Notes: generated from the sequence alone by a model not told the origin. DNA of 64,000 bases from Oceaniovalibus sp. ACAM 378 (GCF_008085915.1 NZ_VSJK01000009.1:124001-188000); one strand, 5' to 3'; positions 1-9,434 are shown, counted from the first letter of the stretch. Program-made: numbers and translations.

Positions 1-419
1 GAGACAGAGCCGAAGCCGAGGAGGTGTTGCAGGACGTATTTCTAAAGATCTGGCGAAATTCCGGACTGTATCAAGCAAACGGGTTTTCCCCGATGACATG
101 GCTGATCACAGTGGCGCGAAACGGTGCCATAGATCGGTTACGGGCAAGAAAATCGCGGGGCGAAATGGTGGATTTGGTGGCCGAACTTCCCGATCATGGT
201 CCGACCCCCGAAGCGGCGGCGATTGCGTCGTCAGACAATGCCCAGATGCAAATGTGTCTGGGGCAGCTTGAGCCGGACAGGGCGGACGCTGTGCGGGGCG
301 CCTATCTCGACGGGATGAGTTATCAGGAGCTGGCCGAGAGATACACAGTGCCGCTCAACACGATGCGAACATGGCTGCGGCGCAGCCTGCTGAAACTGAA
401 AGAGTGTCTGACAGAATGA
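1..419 (+). CDS. ECF-type RNA polymerase sigma factor (SigK-like), 5' partial
   Basis: The reading frame is open from base 3, so the true start lies before the window. The first visible residues (DRAEAEEVLQDVFLKIW) match the end of sigma region 2.1 and region 2.2, and the C-terminal 50 residues match region 4.2, a helix-turn-helix that reads the -35 element (SYQELAERYTVPLNTMRTWL). No extra C-terminal domain is present. The stop codon overlaps the start of the downstream gene (ATGA at 416-419), which encodes a matching anti-sigma factor, so the pair is co-translated. Its role is inferred to be response to an envelope or oxidative signal; the regulon cannot be told from this window. The family assignment is firm, the SigK subgroup less so. 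Confidence 0.9.
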   Translation, partial: DRAEAEEVLQDVFLKIWRNSGLYQANGFSPMTWLITVARNGAIDRLRARKSRGEMVDLVAELPDHGPTPEAAAIASSDNAQMQMCLGQLEPDRADAVRGAYLDGMSYQELAERYTVPLNTMRTWLRRSLLKLKECLTE

Positions 420-1129
420 GTAGCGAAATTCCCATCGACGGAGATCCGGAACGCGACGACGATATGTTGGCGGCGGAATATGCGCTGCATTTGCTTGGCC
501 CTGCCGACCGCGCCGCCTTTGAACAGCGTCTTGCCATAGAAGGTGCGCTGCGCGAGATGGTTGCCCGTTGGACTGAATCCTTTGCGGCATTCGCCGAAGA
601 TATCCCGTCCGTCGAAGCGCCGCCTGCGGTTCGCGCGCGTCTGGTCAGCGCCATCGCGCCGACGAAACGCAGCACGGTGGGACAGCGCGGGCTTTCCCTG
701 TGGCGGTTGATTGGCGGTGCCGGACTTGCCGCTGCACTGGCGCTGGCGCTGTTTGTATTCTTGCCGCTCAACAGCATCGATACACTGTCGCCGGCAACCT
801 ATATTGCCAATATGCAGTCGGACGACAGTGGGTTTGTCCTGCTGGCCGGGTATCATCCTGACGAGGCGGCGCTGGTTGTCAAACGGTCTGCCGGAGACAT
901 TCCGGAGGGGCGCGTGCTGGAATTGTGGCTGATCGCGGCGGATGCGCCCGCGCCAGTGTCGCTGGGCACCTTGCCCGATCAGGCCTCCGTCACTCTCACG
1001 CTTCCCGAAGATTTGCGAGACAGCGTGGCCGGTGCGACCTTGGCGATAACCGACGAACCCCCCGGCGGCTCGCCCACAGGGAGCCCGACGGGCACAGTCT
1101 TGGCGGCAGGTTTGCTGACCGATGCTTAA
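416..1129 (+). CDS. anti-sigma factor, RskA/anti-sigma-K family
   Basis: The 237-residue protein holds the sigma factor encoded just upstream inactive at the membrane. Residues 1-80 form an acidic cytoplasmic part with the typical LAAEYALHLLGPADRAAFE segment. One membrane helix follows at about 96-117. The rest is the extracytoplasmic RskA domain, ending with the characteristic proline/glycine run EPPGGSPTGSPTG. I chose ATG 416, which overlaps the sigma stop; an in-frame start 15 codons upstream would lie inside the sigma gene. No zinc-binding HxxxCxxC motif (ZAS type) is seen, which fits the RskA class. Confidence 0.88.
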   Translation: MSSEIPIDGDPERDDDMLAAEYALHLLGPADRAAFEQRLAIEGALREMVARWTESFAAFAEDIPSVEAPPAVRARLVSAIAPTKRSTVGQRGLSLWRLIGGAGLAAALALALFVFLPLNSIDTLSPATYIANMQSDDSGFVLLAGYHPDEAALVVKRSAGDIPEGRVLELWLIAADAPAPVSLGTLPDQASVTLTLPEDLRDSVAGATLAITDEPPGGSPTGSPTGTVLAAGLLTDA

Positions 1130-1589
1130 ACTGCGACAGGAACTCTGGGCGTGGTGTCAGCGTTGTCTCCATAGTGTGATTTCGGGAAAATCTGGAATTA
1201 CCAAAAACTATTTCCCGACATGCGGCGTGTATAGGGAGAGGGCCGTGGAAACGTTGCACGGTTCTTTGACAAGTGTTTTGCACCGCTCGTTCTTTTCGGT
1301 GTTTCGGCACTTTCCAGGACCGTCGCAAGAGGTTCCGGTGGGCGTTGCGGATGATATGGATAGCCCCATGCCATTCGATTGCGCCAGAGTCGTTTAAAGA
1401 GTTCTTGTGGTAAGAGTGCGCGTCGCCCGGTTCATTCCGGGCGACGTTGTCTTTTCTAGGCCTTTTTCGCCGCAAAAGGCGATCCGCGGTCCGGCCGCGG
1501 TCCAGCGGATACTTGCACCTCAGAGGTTAGAGGTTAAGGCGGCGTTACCCGGCACCAACCGACCCGGGCCAAAACCGGATCAGCCTGAA
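1130..1589. other. 460-bp intergenic region with several hairpins
   Basis: No convincing protein gene lies here. Visible are a hairpin at 1182-1218 (TCGGGAAA pairs with TTTCCCGA), a TTGACA hexamer at 1266-1271, a strong terminator at 1421-1455, a further hairpin GCCTTTT/AAAAGGC at 1460-1480 and a GC-rich inverted repeat around 1482-1510. The strong plus-strand terminator lies about 290 bp after the anti-sigma stop. It may end either a long 3' UTR or a separate small transcript. Confidence 0.6.
1421..1455 (+). terminator. rho-independent terminator
   Basis: A perfect 10-bp stem, CGTCGCCCGG paired with CCGGGCGACG around a 6-nt loop (TTCATT), is followed directly by the T-rich run TTGTCTTTTCT. 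Orientation fits transcripts coming from the sigma/anti-sigma side or from an unannotated small RNA just upstream. Confidence 0.8.
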
Positions 1590-2222
1590 TTATTTGGTGA
1601 AATTACGGCTGTCCTTGATCTGATCCCAAGCCCAGACAACTTCCTGCAACTGCTCCTCGTGGCCGCGGTCGCCGCCGTTCATGTCGGGGTGCAGCACCTT
1701 GATCAGCGACTTATAGGCCGCGCGGATCTGGGGTTTGGACCACCCGTCGCGCGCATCAAGGATATCCAGCGCCCGCCGTTCAGTCGGGGGCAGGCGCTTG
1801 GTGCCGGTGACCGCGCGTCCCGGATTGCGCGTCGCGTTTTCGCCCAGCACCTGATGCGGGTCATCGACCCCAAGTCTGGCCCAGGCGCGCTGCTCGTCGC
1901 TGGGTTTTCCGAAGGGTTTGGTTTCGCGTCCCCCAACGCGATCCTTTTCGATCTGCTCGTCCATTTCCTCTTCGGTGGCACCGTTAAAGAAGTTCCACTT
2001 GAGATTATATTCGCGCACGTGATCTTTGCAGAACCAAAGATATTCATCCAGTTGGTCAGGGCTGCGCGGCGCACGGTACTGGCCGCCTTCCTCGCATCCG
2101 GGATGTTCGCACACCCGGGTCGAGGTCTCGAAAGCCCCCGACATGCCGCGTCTGCCACGGGGATTCTTTTTCTTCGCGGCGCTCACGCGCAAATCGAAAC
2201 CGAATGGATCGCTCTTTGCCAT
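1590..2222 (-). CDS. J-domain protein (DnaJ-like co-chaperone)
   Basis: The 210-residue protein carries a C-terminal J domain (about 148-205) with the HPD tripeptide at 178-180, the motif that stimulates Hsp70 ATPase. The N-terminal part is not DnaJ-like. It holds two close cysteines (C38, C43) and a later C-x2-H pair (C65, H68), a possible metal site. There is no G/F region, DnaJ zinc finger or C-terminal substrate domain, so this is a type III J protein and a specialised DnaK partner. It is divergent from the bolA gene that starts 88 bp away. The client is unknown. Confidence 0.88.
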   Translation of the reverse strand: MAKSDPFGFDLRVSAAKKKNPRGRRGMSGAFETSTRVCEHPGCEEGGQYRAPRSPDQLDEYLWFCKDHVREYNLKWNFFNGATEEEMDEQIEKDRVGGRETKPFGKPSDEQRAWARLGVDDPHQVLGENATRNPGRAVTGTKRLPPTERRALDILDARDGWSKPQIRAAYKSLIKVLHPDMNGGDRGHEEQLQEVVWAWDQIKDSRNFTK

Positions 2223-2310
2223 TGTCCGACCTTTCCGGCATATGCCACTGCGACTCGGGGCTTGCAGTCTAGTGTATTGGCCACCGGAGTGAAGGGGAGA
2301 TTGAATAAAA

Positions 2311-2580
2311 ATGGTAGTACAGGACGATATCGAGGCCGAAATGCGGCAGCGGCTTGAGCGGGCCTTTGCCCCCAGCGCGCTGGACGTGATCGACGAGTCA
2401 GAACAACACCGGGGACATGCCGGATATCAGGAGGGCGGTAAAAGCCATTGGCGCGTCGTCATCGCCGCACCCGCCTTTGGCGGGATGACCCGACTGGCCC
2501 GTCACCGTGCGGTGCATACGGCCCTGGGGGACGAGGTGATCGGGCGTATCCACGCGCTGGCGCTGGATATTTCGGTCTGA
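2311..2580 (+). CDS. BolA family protein
   Basis: This 89-residue protein matches the compact BolA fold in full, including the central H-W-R-V-V-I strand and the RHRAVHTALGDE helix. BolA proteins work with monothiol glutaredoxins in iron-sulfur cluster trafficking and iron sensing. The gene is preceded by GGGGAG and stands alone, with the DUF4177-type gene converging from the other side. BolA and IbaG subtypes cannot be separated with confidence from this sequence; the histidine in ESEQHRGH is a plausible cluster ligand. Confidence 0.9.
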   Translation: MVVQDDIEAEMRQRLERAFAPSALDVIDESEQHRGHAGYQEGGKSHWRVVIAAPAFGGMTRLARHRAVHTALGDEVIGRIHALALDISV

Positions 2581-2612
2581 TTGGTCAGATCCGGCGGGCC
2601 GGTTATGGCCAT

Positions 2613-3119
2613 TCAATCCTGACCGCGCTCTTCGGCGCGGTCGGGGGCCGATGCCGGAAAGGGGGGCACGTGCGCCTCGCCGGTAACCGCTGGCGCAGTC
2701 GGACGTGCCGATCCGAGACGCGGCAGGGCGGGCGCGGCCTCGTGTCGCGGCTCGGGCAGGTGGGGTTCGATGGCGACGCGTTTTTCCGGCGGCGCCAGTG
2801 CGGCGGGGGCAGGCAGTGTCGCGGCCAGCTGCTCGGGCGTTTCGACCCCGTCATGGGCCGGCAGACCAAAGTTGGAGGCTTCCTGTTCGATCGCGCGGCG
2901 GAACACCAGCATCGTCTGGAACACCGTCTTGGTGCCGGTGAATCCCGAACGTTCCTCGCAGGGCAGGGTGTCGGAGCGCAGATATTCCCACCCTTCGGCG
3001 CCATAGTCGTTCATCACACCGGTGAGCGCATGGGCAAACCGTGCCTCGCCCGTTTTGGCACCCTTGACCTTGGGTGCCCTTTTCGGTGCGGGCACCACCA
3101 CGTATTCGAATGTCGTCAT
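2613..3119 (-). CDS. DUF4177-like protein with Pro/Ala-rich tail
   Basis: The start chosen is ATG 3119 with the ribosome site AAGGGG; a longer frame upstream lacks support. Residues 1-80 resemble the DUF4177 fold, opening with a TTFEYVVVP strand and carrying the family signature of a helix ending NDYGAEGWEYL. The remaining 90 residues are rich in proline and alanine and are probably disordered. Function is unknown. The gene lies downstream of gatB on the same strand with a 168-bp gap. Confidence 0.75.
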   Translation of the reverse strand: MTTFEYVVVPAPKRAPKVKGAKTGEARFAHALTGVMNDYGAEGWEYLRSDTLPCEERSGFTGTKTVFQTMLVFRRAIEQEASNFGLPAHDGVETPEQLAATLPAPAALAPPEKRVAIEPHLPEPRHEAAPALPRLGSARPTAPAVTGEAHVPPFPASAPDRAEERGQD

Positions 3120-3287
3120 GTCACGCCCCTTGTCGGAAATTCCCAGCCGGTGGTTTAGCAGGGCACGCGGCCACGCGAAACCCCGCCCGATGTGTGTCGG
3201 CGTCTGCTTGCCGTTACGGAGAGGGCCAGGCGACAGGCCGAAACGCAACATTTGGAAGCGTCTGCACCAACCGCCCGGGCCCGTCCG

Positions 3288-4799
3288 TCACAGCTCGAGT
3301 TTGGCGCTGACCATCTGGTTCACCACAGCCGGATTCGCCTTGCCGCCCGTCGCCTTCATCACCTGCCCGACGAACCATCCCGCCAATTTGGGGTTCTGTT
3401 TCGCCTTCTCAACCTGAGCCGGGTTCTCTGCGATGATTCGGTCGACTGCGGCTTCAATTTCGCCCGTGTCAGTGACCTGTTTCATGCCGCGTTTTTCAAC
3501 GATCTCGGCCGGGTCTCCGCCAGTTGTATAAACGATTTCAAACAGATCCTTGGCGATCTTGCCCGAAATGTCGCCCGATGCGATCAACCCGACGATTCCG
3601 CCCAACTGCTCGGGTGAAACCGGGCTTTCGCCAATCGACAGGTCATCTTTCTTCAGCCGGCCAAACAGCTCGTTGATCACCCAGTTCGCGGCCAGCTTGC
3701 CGTCATGTCCCTTGGCAACCTGTTCAAAATAAGCGGCATTATCCACATCTGCCGTCAGAACCGAGGCGTCGTATTCGGTCATCCCGAATTCGGTGACAAA
3801 GCGGGCTTTTTTCGCATCGGGCAATTCGGGCAGTGACGCCGCGATATCATCGACAAATCCCTGTTCGATCTCCAGCGGCAGCAGGTCGGGGCAGGGGAAG
3901 TATCTGTAATCGTGGGCTTCCTCTTTGCTGCGCATGCTGCGGGTTTCACCCTTGTCGGGATCATAAAGGCGGGTTTCCTGCAGGATGCTTCCGCCATCCT
4001 CAAGAATCGCGATTTGGCGGCGGGCTTCGACATCAATCGCCTGCTGGATGAACCGCATCGAGTTCATGTTCTTGATCTCGCAACGGGTTCCGAGATGGGC
4101 GAAGTCCTGTGATTCCTGATATCGTTCGTAATCGCCGGGACGGCAGACCGACACATTCACATCGGCGCGCATGTTGCCGTTCTGCATGTTGCCATCACAC
4201 GTCCCGAGATAGCGCAGGATCTGGCGCAGCTTGACGACAAAGGCCGCAGCCTCTTCAGGGCCGCGAATGTCGGGGCGCGAAACGATTTCCATCAAGGCCA
4301 CGCCGGTGCGGTTGAGATCCACAAAGGACATATCCGGGTCCATGTCATGAATCGACTTGCCCGCGTCCTGCTCCAGGTGAATCCGTTCGATCCGCACCAG
4401 TCGTGCAATCCCGGGGCCCATTTCGACCAGAACTTCGCCTTCGCCGACGATCGGATGATAAAGCTGGGATATCTGATATCCCTGCGGCAGGTCCGGATAA
4501 AAATAGTTCTTCCGGTCGAAGGCCGACTTGAGGTTGATCTGTGCATTCAGCCCCAGACCGGTCTTGACCGCCAGCGCCACACAGCCTTCGTTTATCACCG
4601 GCAACATGCCGGGCATGCCCGCGTCTACGAAGGCAACATTCGAGTTTGGCTCGGCGCCGAATCGGGTGCTGGCGCCGGAAAACAGCTTGGCTTTGCTGGC
4701 GACCTGGGCATGGACCTCAAGGCCGATGACGAGTTCCCAATCGTGTTTCGCCCCCGAGATCACCTTGGGTTTCGGCGTGTCAAAGGCTAGATCCAGCAT
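3288..4799 (-). CDS. gatB: aspartyl/glutamyl-tRNA amidotransferase subunit B
   Basis: At 503 residues this is a full-length GatB. With GatA and GatC it converts Glu-tRNA(Gln) and/or Asp-tRNA(Asn) to the amidated forms using ATP and glutamine. The GatB/E signature is clear: EVHAQV near the N-terminus, the segment [14 protein letters not shown], and MRADVNVSV; the C-terminal 150 residues form the helical YqeY-like tRNA-binding domain. A ribosome site AAGGAC precedes the ATG. The other subunits are not in the window, which is common because gatCA usually sits elsewhere. Confidence 0.98.
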   Translation of the reverse strand: MLDLAFDTPKPKVISGAKHDWELVIGLEVHAQVASKAKLFSGASTRFGAEPNSNVAFVDAGMPGMLPVINEGCVALAVKTGLGLNAQINLKSAFDRKNYFYPDLPQGYQISQLYHPIVGEGEVLVEMGPGIARLVRIERIHLEQDAGKSIHDMDPDMSFVDLNRTGVALMEIVSRPDIRGPEEAAAFVVKLRQILRYLGTCDGNMQNGNMRADVNVSVCRPGDYERYQESQDFAHLGTRCEIKNMNSMRFIQQAIDVEARRQIAILEDGGSILQETRLYDPDKGETRSMRSKEEAHDYRYFPCPDLLPLEIEQGFVDDIAASLPELPDAKKARFVTEFGMTEYDASVLTADVDNAAYFEQVAKGHDGKLAANWVINELFGRLKKDDLSIGESPVSPEQLGGIVGLIASGDISGKIAKDLFEIVYTTGGDPAEIVEKRGMKQVTDTGEIEAAVDRIIAENPAQVEKAKQNPKLAGWFVGQVMKATGGKANPAVVNQMVSAKLEL

Positions 4800-4967
4800 G
4801 GTTTTATGTCCTTCGGAATGGCTGAGACGTCATAGTTCAGAGGGGTGAAAGGGGCAAGGGGCGGTGGATTTCCGCCGACAGAAAGCCGCGAAGGTTGATC
4901 GATGCGTCGACTCGTTTATGACTTCGCGCTGCCGGGGAACTGGGCCGCGGCGCTGCCATAGCGAGCC

Positions 4968-5552
4968 ATGATGAAACGACCGATTGCTGCCGCGTTTGCG
5001 CTGATGTTGACCCTTGGCGCTTGCGCCAGCACGACAAATACCGTTGTCGATGGTTCGGATTCTCTGCCTGTGATGCGGTGGGATCACCGACCCGAAGCCC
5101 CTCTTTGGACCGAAGCGACGCTTACCGCGCTTGAGTCCCATGGAGCAGCGCTTCCCTCCTTTGTGCCCTCCGATATTGCCACATATTGCCCGGGTTATGC
5201 CGAAGCCGAGCCTGATGACCGCGCCGCGTTCTGGGCCGGATTGTTCAGCGCGCTGGCCGAATACGAAAGCACATGGAACCCGGTTGCCGTCGGTGGTGGC
5301 GGGCTGTGGTACGGTCTCGTGCAGATCGATCCGCGCACCGCACGGGGATATGGCTGTGCAGCAACCAGCGGCTCCGCGCTCAAGGACGGTGCGGCAAACC
5401 TCAGCTGTGCGGTACGGATCGCAACGGCGCAGGTGACAAAACGCGGCACGGTAAGCCGTGGCATGCTTGACTGGGGCCCGTTCCACAACGCGGGCAAACG
5501 GTCTCAGATGCAGGCATGGACCCGCGCACAACCCTATTGCAAGGCGGGTTGA
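4968..5552 (+). CDS. lipoprotein with transglycosylase SLT-like domain
   Basis: A 194-residue exported lipoprotein: the N-terminus has a short hydrophobic segment and lipobox LGAC with the modified cysteine at position 19. The core from about 80 to 165 follows the lytic transglycosylase pattern, with the catalytic-type glutamate-serine pair E100-S101 in AEYESTWNP, then LWYGLVQID and NLSCAV. It probably cleaves or binds peptidoglycan in the periplasm. It has clear similarity to the next gene in tandem, sharing MRWDH/TRWDH, SALAxYES and the three cysteine positions. Confidence 0.8.
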   Translation: MMKRPIAAAFALMLTLGACASTTNTVVDGSDSLPVMRWDHRPEAPLWTEATLTALESHGAALPSFVPSDIATYCPGYAEAEPDDRAAFWAGLFSALAEYESTWNPVAVGGGGLWYGLVQIDPRTARGYGCAATSGSALKDGAANLSCAVRIATAQVTKRGTVSRGMLDWGPFHNAGKRSQMQAWTRAQPYCKAG

Positions 5553-5593
5553 ACCGGCTTGCCCCCCATGATGTCCAAGGGCACTCTGCATCC

Positions 5594-6322
5594 ATGTTGC
5601 GCGCCGCGATCATCATTCTCTGCCTGAGTCCCTTCGCCACCTTTGCTCTGGCGGATGTCACGCCGGTGGAAACCACCCGACCAAAGCCGCGACCGTCAAT
5701 CACCCCCGAGATCATTCCCGACACCCGTTGGGATCACCTCAGCGAAAGCGCCCGCTGGACCCGCGCCGCACTGGACGCCCTGAAGACGCATGGCGCGCCC
5801 TTGGTGCGTGTGGTGCCAAAGGACGTGGCCGAATGGTGCCCGGCCTATCCGCAAGCCGGCGCAGAGCAGCGGCGGGCCTTCTGGGTCGGCTTTCTGTCTG
5901 CACTGGCCAAGTATGAAAGCCGCTGGCGCCCCCGGGCGGTTGGCGGAAACGGACGCTGGTACGGGTTGTTGCAGATCCTGCCAGCCACAGCGCGTGGCTA
6001 CAGATGTCGCGCGCAATCGGGAGAGGCGTTGCAATCTGGCGGCGCGAACCTGTCCTGTGCCGTGCGGATCCTGGCGCGCACCGTCCCCCGCGACGGGGTC
6101 ATTCAAGCCCGGCAGCCGCGATGGAGCGGGGTTGCCGCCGACTGGGGCCCGATGCGGTCAGAAAGCAAACGGTCGGAAATGGCGGAATGGCTGCGCTCTC
6201 AGGACTATTGTCAACGGATGACCAGCCCCCGCCCGGTGCCGCGCCCAGCCGATCTTATGGGTCCGGTGATGGCGGGCACAGGCCCGGCACCGCCTCGTAA
6301 AATCGTGCAGGCGTCGAACTGA
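5594..6322 (+). CDS. secreted transglycosylase SLT-like protein, paralogue of the preceding gene
   Basis: Start at ATG 5594, 41 bp after the upstream stop; an upstream in-frame ATG would overlap the previous gene and spoil the signal peptide. The 242-residue product has a cleavable-type signal peptide (about 1-20, ending FALA) and no lipobox cysteine. The SLT-like core carries E108-S109 in LAKYESRW, then GRWYGLLQILPATARGY. It resembles its upstream neighbour over most of its length, with a longer proline-rich C-terminus. A tandem duplication followed by divergence in localisation (lipoprotein versus free periplasmic) is the simplest explanation. Confidence 0.8.
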   Translation: MLRAAIIILCLSPFATFALADVTPVETTRPKPRPSITPEIIPDTRWDHLSESARWTRAALDALKTHGAPLVRVVPKDVAEWCPAYPQAGAEQRRAFWVGFLSALAKYESRWRPRAVGGNGRWYGLLQILPATARGYRCRAQSGEALQSGGANLSCAVRILARTVPRDGVIQARQPRWSGVAADWGPMRSESKRSEMAEWLRSQDYCQRMTSPRPVPRPADLMGPVMAGTGPAPPRKIVQASN

Positions 6323-6361
6323 GCGCATCGGGCAAAGGCAGTGTCGCGCGGCGATTCGGCA

Positions 6362-6402
6362 GGAATGGCCGCCCGTCAGGCAGGTGACGCGGCGGCCATT
6401 CC
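6362..6402. terminator. bidirectional terminator between converging genes
   Basis: GGAATGGCCGCC pairs with GGCGGCCATTCC and the stem continues with CGTCA/TGACG after one bulged base, leaving a 6-nt loop. It lies in the 84-bp gap between the second SLT-like gene and the end of pepN. Only short T runs flank it. Confidence 0.7.
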
Positions 6403-6406
6403 CTTG

Positions 6407-8971
6407 TCAGCCCAGAATGCGGCCCACCATTTCGTCGGTGTCGCGTGACAGGCCGGGGGTTGCTGCGATCCGTTCCATTGCGGCGCGCATCATTCCCTGC
6501 CGGTCCGCGTCATAGCGGCGCCAGGTTTCAAAGATCGTCGTCATTCGCGCCGTTGTCTGCGGGTTCACCGGATCAAGCCGGATCAGCCAGTCAGCGATCA
6601 GTTCATAGGCCGCGCCCGATTCGTGGTGCAGCCCGCCATGGTTGCCGGCCAGCCCGCCGATAAGCGAGCGGAAGCGATTGGGGTTCTTCCAGTCGAAATC
6701 AGCCCGTGCCGCCAGATCGCGCGTCACCTCGGCCGCCCGTTCGGGTGCGGCCAGCATCGTCTGCAACATCAGCCATTTGTCCATCACCAGCCGGTCATCC
6801 CGCCACTGGTTCTCGAACGCGGCCACCTGTTCGTCACCCTTTTCGGTGGCAAGCAGCGCCGCAAGTGCGCCGACCTGTTCTGTCATGTTGTCCGCCGCTT
6901 CGAACAGCCGCTCGGCCCGCGCGCCGCCGTCGATATGCGAAAGGAACCCAAGCGCCGACAGTCGCAGCGCCCGCGCACCCGCGCCCTTGGCATCGGGCGC
7001 ATAGGGGCCGGGCACCGCCATTGCATCGAATATCCCGCCCAATACATCGCCATTGGTTTCGGCGATCTCACGCGTCAAACGCTGGCGGGCATCGCGGATC
7101 GCATCCGGATCGGGGGTCAGCCCGGCATCGAACAGTGTCTGCGCCATGTCATCGTCACCCGGCAACGCTATGCAAAGACTGCGAAATGCGGGCTCAAGCG
7201 TTTCGTCGCGCAGCACCTTGTCCAGCGCCGAAAGAAAGACCGGCGCGGGCGTGGCACCGTCCACCACCATCGACGTCAAAACATCCTTGGCCAGAGTGCG
7301 CCCCGCCTCCCAACGATTGAAAGGATCGGTGTCGTGGGCCAAAAGAAAAGCACGCTGTTCAATGGTCATCTCACGCTCGACGATCACCGGCGCGGAAAAG
7401 CCCCGCAGGATCGACAGAACCGGGCGCGGGCCCTTGGTGTCGAAAGTGATTTGATCCTCGGCCTTGTCCATGATCAGCATTTCGCTGCCCGTCATGTCGT
7501 TCCCGTCGGGATGCAGGAAGCCGAATGCGATTGGAATGACCTGCGGTTCCTTTGCGGCATGCCCCGGGGTGGGCGGAGTGTATTGCCGAAGATTTACCGT
7601 CAGGCGATTGTTGTCAAAGCTCTCTGTCACCTTCAGGCGCGGCGTTCCGGGTTGCTGATACCAGCGTTTGAACTGGGTCAGATCGCGGCCCGTCGAATCC
7701 TCAAACACCTGCAACCAATCCTCGATCGTGCAGGCCTGCCCGTCGTGGCGTTCAAAATACAAAGCCAGCGCCTTGTCATATTCCGCGTCGCCGACAATCC
7801 GTTTCAGCATCCCGATCAGCTCGGCACCTTTTTCGTAAATCGTGGCGGTGTAGAAATTGTTGATCTCGACATAGCTTTCGGGGCGCACGGGGTGGGCCAG
7901 CGGACCGTTGTCCTCGCGGAACTGGCGGGCGCGCAGTTGCAGGACGTCTGCGATACGCTTGACCGGACGGCTGCGCATGTCGCCGGAAAACTGCTGATCG
8001 CGGAAAACGGTCAGCCCTTCCTTGAGACACAGTTGAAACCAGTCGCGGCAGGTAATGCGGTTGCCCGTCCAGTTGTGGAAATATTCGTGGGCAATGATGC
8101 CCTCGATCCGTTCGTAATCAAGATCGGTCGCGGTTTCCGGGCTGGCCAGAACATAGCGCGAGTTGAAGACGTTCAGCCCCTTGTTCTCCATCGCGCCCAT
8201 GTTGAAATCATCGACCGCCACAATGTTGAACACCGACAGGTCATAGGCGCGGCCATATACCTCTTCGTCCCATTTCATGCTGCGGATCAGAGCGTCCAGA
8301 GCATAGTCGCACTTGTCCTCGTCGCCCGGTCGCACCCAGATGTTCAGAGCCACATCGGCGCCGTGCATCGTGGTGAACTGCCCCGAATGGGCCACCAGAT
8401 CGCCTGCGACCAAGGCGAACAGATAGGCGGGCTTGGGCCAGGGATCGTGCCATTCGGCAAATCCGTCGCCGCTGTCGCCCGGATTGCCGTTGGACAGCAG
8501 GACCGGCGCGTCGCCTTCGATGCGGACGCTGAAGGTGGCCATCACATCGGGGCGGTCAGGATAATAGGTGATCTTGCGAAAGCCTTCGGCCTCGCATTGG
8601 GTGCAGTACATGCCGTTGGACATATACAACCCTTCAAGCGCGGTATTGCTGGTGGGGGCGATTTCGACCTCGGATTCCCACAGGAATGGGCCGCCGGGTA
8701 CGGCGCAGGTCAGATGGGTGTCGGTCACATCCGGGCTGACCGGGGTGCGGTCGATTGTCGCCGAGATCAGCCGCAGTTTTTCACCGTCCAACCGCAGTGT
8801 GGTGTGATCAGTGGCGGCCGGATTTGGGCGGAACCGGATTTCGGTGCGGACCCTTGTGGCGTCCGGTGAGAGGCGAAACACCATTTTTACACTGTCGATC
8901 AGATGGCTGAACGGGCGGTAATCGGACAGGCGGGTGGCCTGCTGTGCATCCTGCGGCGCGGCGTCTTTCAT
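6407..8971 (-). CDS. pepN: aminopeptidase N (M1 zinc metallopeptidase)
   Basis: Start ATG 8971 is preceded by AAGGACC, giving 854 residues; upstream in-frame codons lack a ribosome site. The product is a cytosolic broad-specificity aminopeptidase. Visible are the exopeptidase motif GAMEN (259-263) and the zinc site HEYFH (295-299) with the third ligand E318 in LKEGLTVF, as in the M1 family. Length and the long C-terminal helical domain fit the proteobacterial PepN type. It is divergent from a small membrane-protein gene. Confidence 0.96.
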   Translation of the reverse strand: MKDAAPQDAQQATRLSDYRPFSHLIDSVKMVFRLSPDATRVRTEIRFRPNPAATDHTTLRLDGEKLRLISATIDRTPVSPDVTDTHLTCAVPGGPFLWESEVEIAPTSNTALEGLYMSNGMYCTQCEAEGFRKITYYPDRPDVMATFSVRIEGDAPVLLSNGNPGDSGDGFAEWHDPWPKPAYLFALVAGDLVAHSGQFTTMHGADVALNIWVRPGDEDKCDYALDALIRSMKWDEEVYGRAYDLSVFNIVAVDDFNMGAMENKGLNVFNSRYVLASPETATDLDYERIEGIIAHEYFHNWTGNRITCRDWFQLCLKEGLTVFRDQQFSGDMRSRPVKRIADVLQLRARQFREDNGPLAHPVRPESYVEINNFYTATIYEKGAELIGMLKRIVGDAEYDKALALYFERHDGQACTIEDWLQVFEDSTGRDLTQFKRWYQQPGTPRLKVTESFDNNRLTVNLRQYTPPTPGHAAKEPQVIPIAFGFLHPDGNDMTGSEMLIMDKAEDQITFDTKGPRPVLSILRGFSAPVIVEREMTIEQRAFLLAHDTDPFNRWEAGRTLAKDVLTSMVVDGATPAPVFLSALDKVLRDETLEPAFRSLCIALPGDDDMAQTLFDAGLTPDPDAIRDARQRLTREIAETNGDVLGGIFDAMAVPGPYAPDAKGAGARALRLSALGFLSHIDGGARAERLFEAADNMTEQVGALAALLATEKGDEQVAAFENQWRDDRLVMDKWLMLQTMLAAPERAAEVTRDLAARADFDWKNPNRFRSLIGGLAGNHGGLHHESGAAYELIADWLIRLDPVNPQTTARMTTIFETWRRYDADRQGMMRAAMERIAATPGLSRDTDEMVGRILG

Positions 8972-9096
8972 GGCGGTCCTTTGGCAAAAGACAGTGAACT
9001 TTCTGTTGGCCGGGACGTTAACTGGGTAGCTGTCCGGCCGCAACGTTCGGTAAAATCCAATTTGTCCTGAAGCAATCTGTATCAAAGGAGACTATC

Positions 9097-9294
9097 ATGT
9101 CCGCACCCCAGACCAACGTGGAGAAGCAGGAAAAGGACCACAAGCCCGCACTCTTGGGTATGAAGGCGTCGGTAATATTTGCCGTCGTGATGCTGATTGT
9201 GATGATCGGCTGGCTTGCCTTACGGGGTAACACGCCTGATGAAGCCGAAACTCAGATCGACGGACGCACGGGCGATGCTGTGGTTGCAGAATAA
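9097..9294 (+). CDS. small single-pass membrane protein, unknown
   Basis: A strong ribosome site (AAAGGAG) precedes a 65-codon frame. The protein has a polar N-terminus with several lysines, one membrane helix at about 24-43 (ASVIFAVVMLIVMIGWLAL), and an acidic C-terminus. The positive-inside rule suggests the N-terminus is cytoplasmic. I do not recognise the family. It lies between pepN (divergent) and a glutamine amidohydrolase gene 140 bp downstream. Confidence 0.6.
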   Translation: MSAPQTNVEKQEKDHKPALLGMKASVIFAVVMLIVMIGWLALRGNTPDEAETQIDGRTGDAVVAE

Positions 9295-9434
9295 TCACCA
9301 GGTGCCCAGACGAGAACAGCTGCTGTCAAACGGCCGATTTTTGACATCCGGCTTGCGACGCGCACTTCATTTCGTTGTCTTTTACCGTTCGGGGGGGCAT
9401 GGTCGGCCCAACGACACAAGACACGGAAATAGTC

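Noticed and set aside
1122-1397. 91-codon frame after the anti-sigma gene
   Set aside because: Overlaps the anti-sigma stop without a ribosome site, and composition shows no protein-like pattern.
1407-2357. 316-codon plus-strand frame opposite the J-domain gene
   Set aside because: Shadow of the J-domain gene; it also runs through the terminator at 1421-1455.
6623-8869. 748-codon open frame on the plus strand opposite pepN
   Set aside because: It is antisense to a full-length aminopeptidase N with all catalytic motifs, has no recognisable domain, and reflects the codon bias of high-GC DNA.
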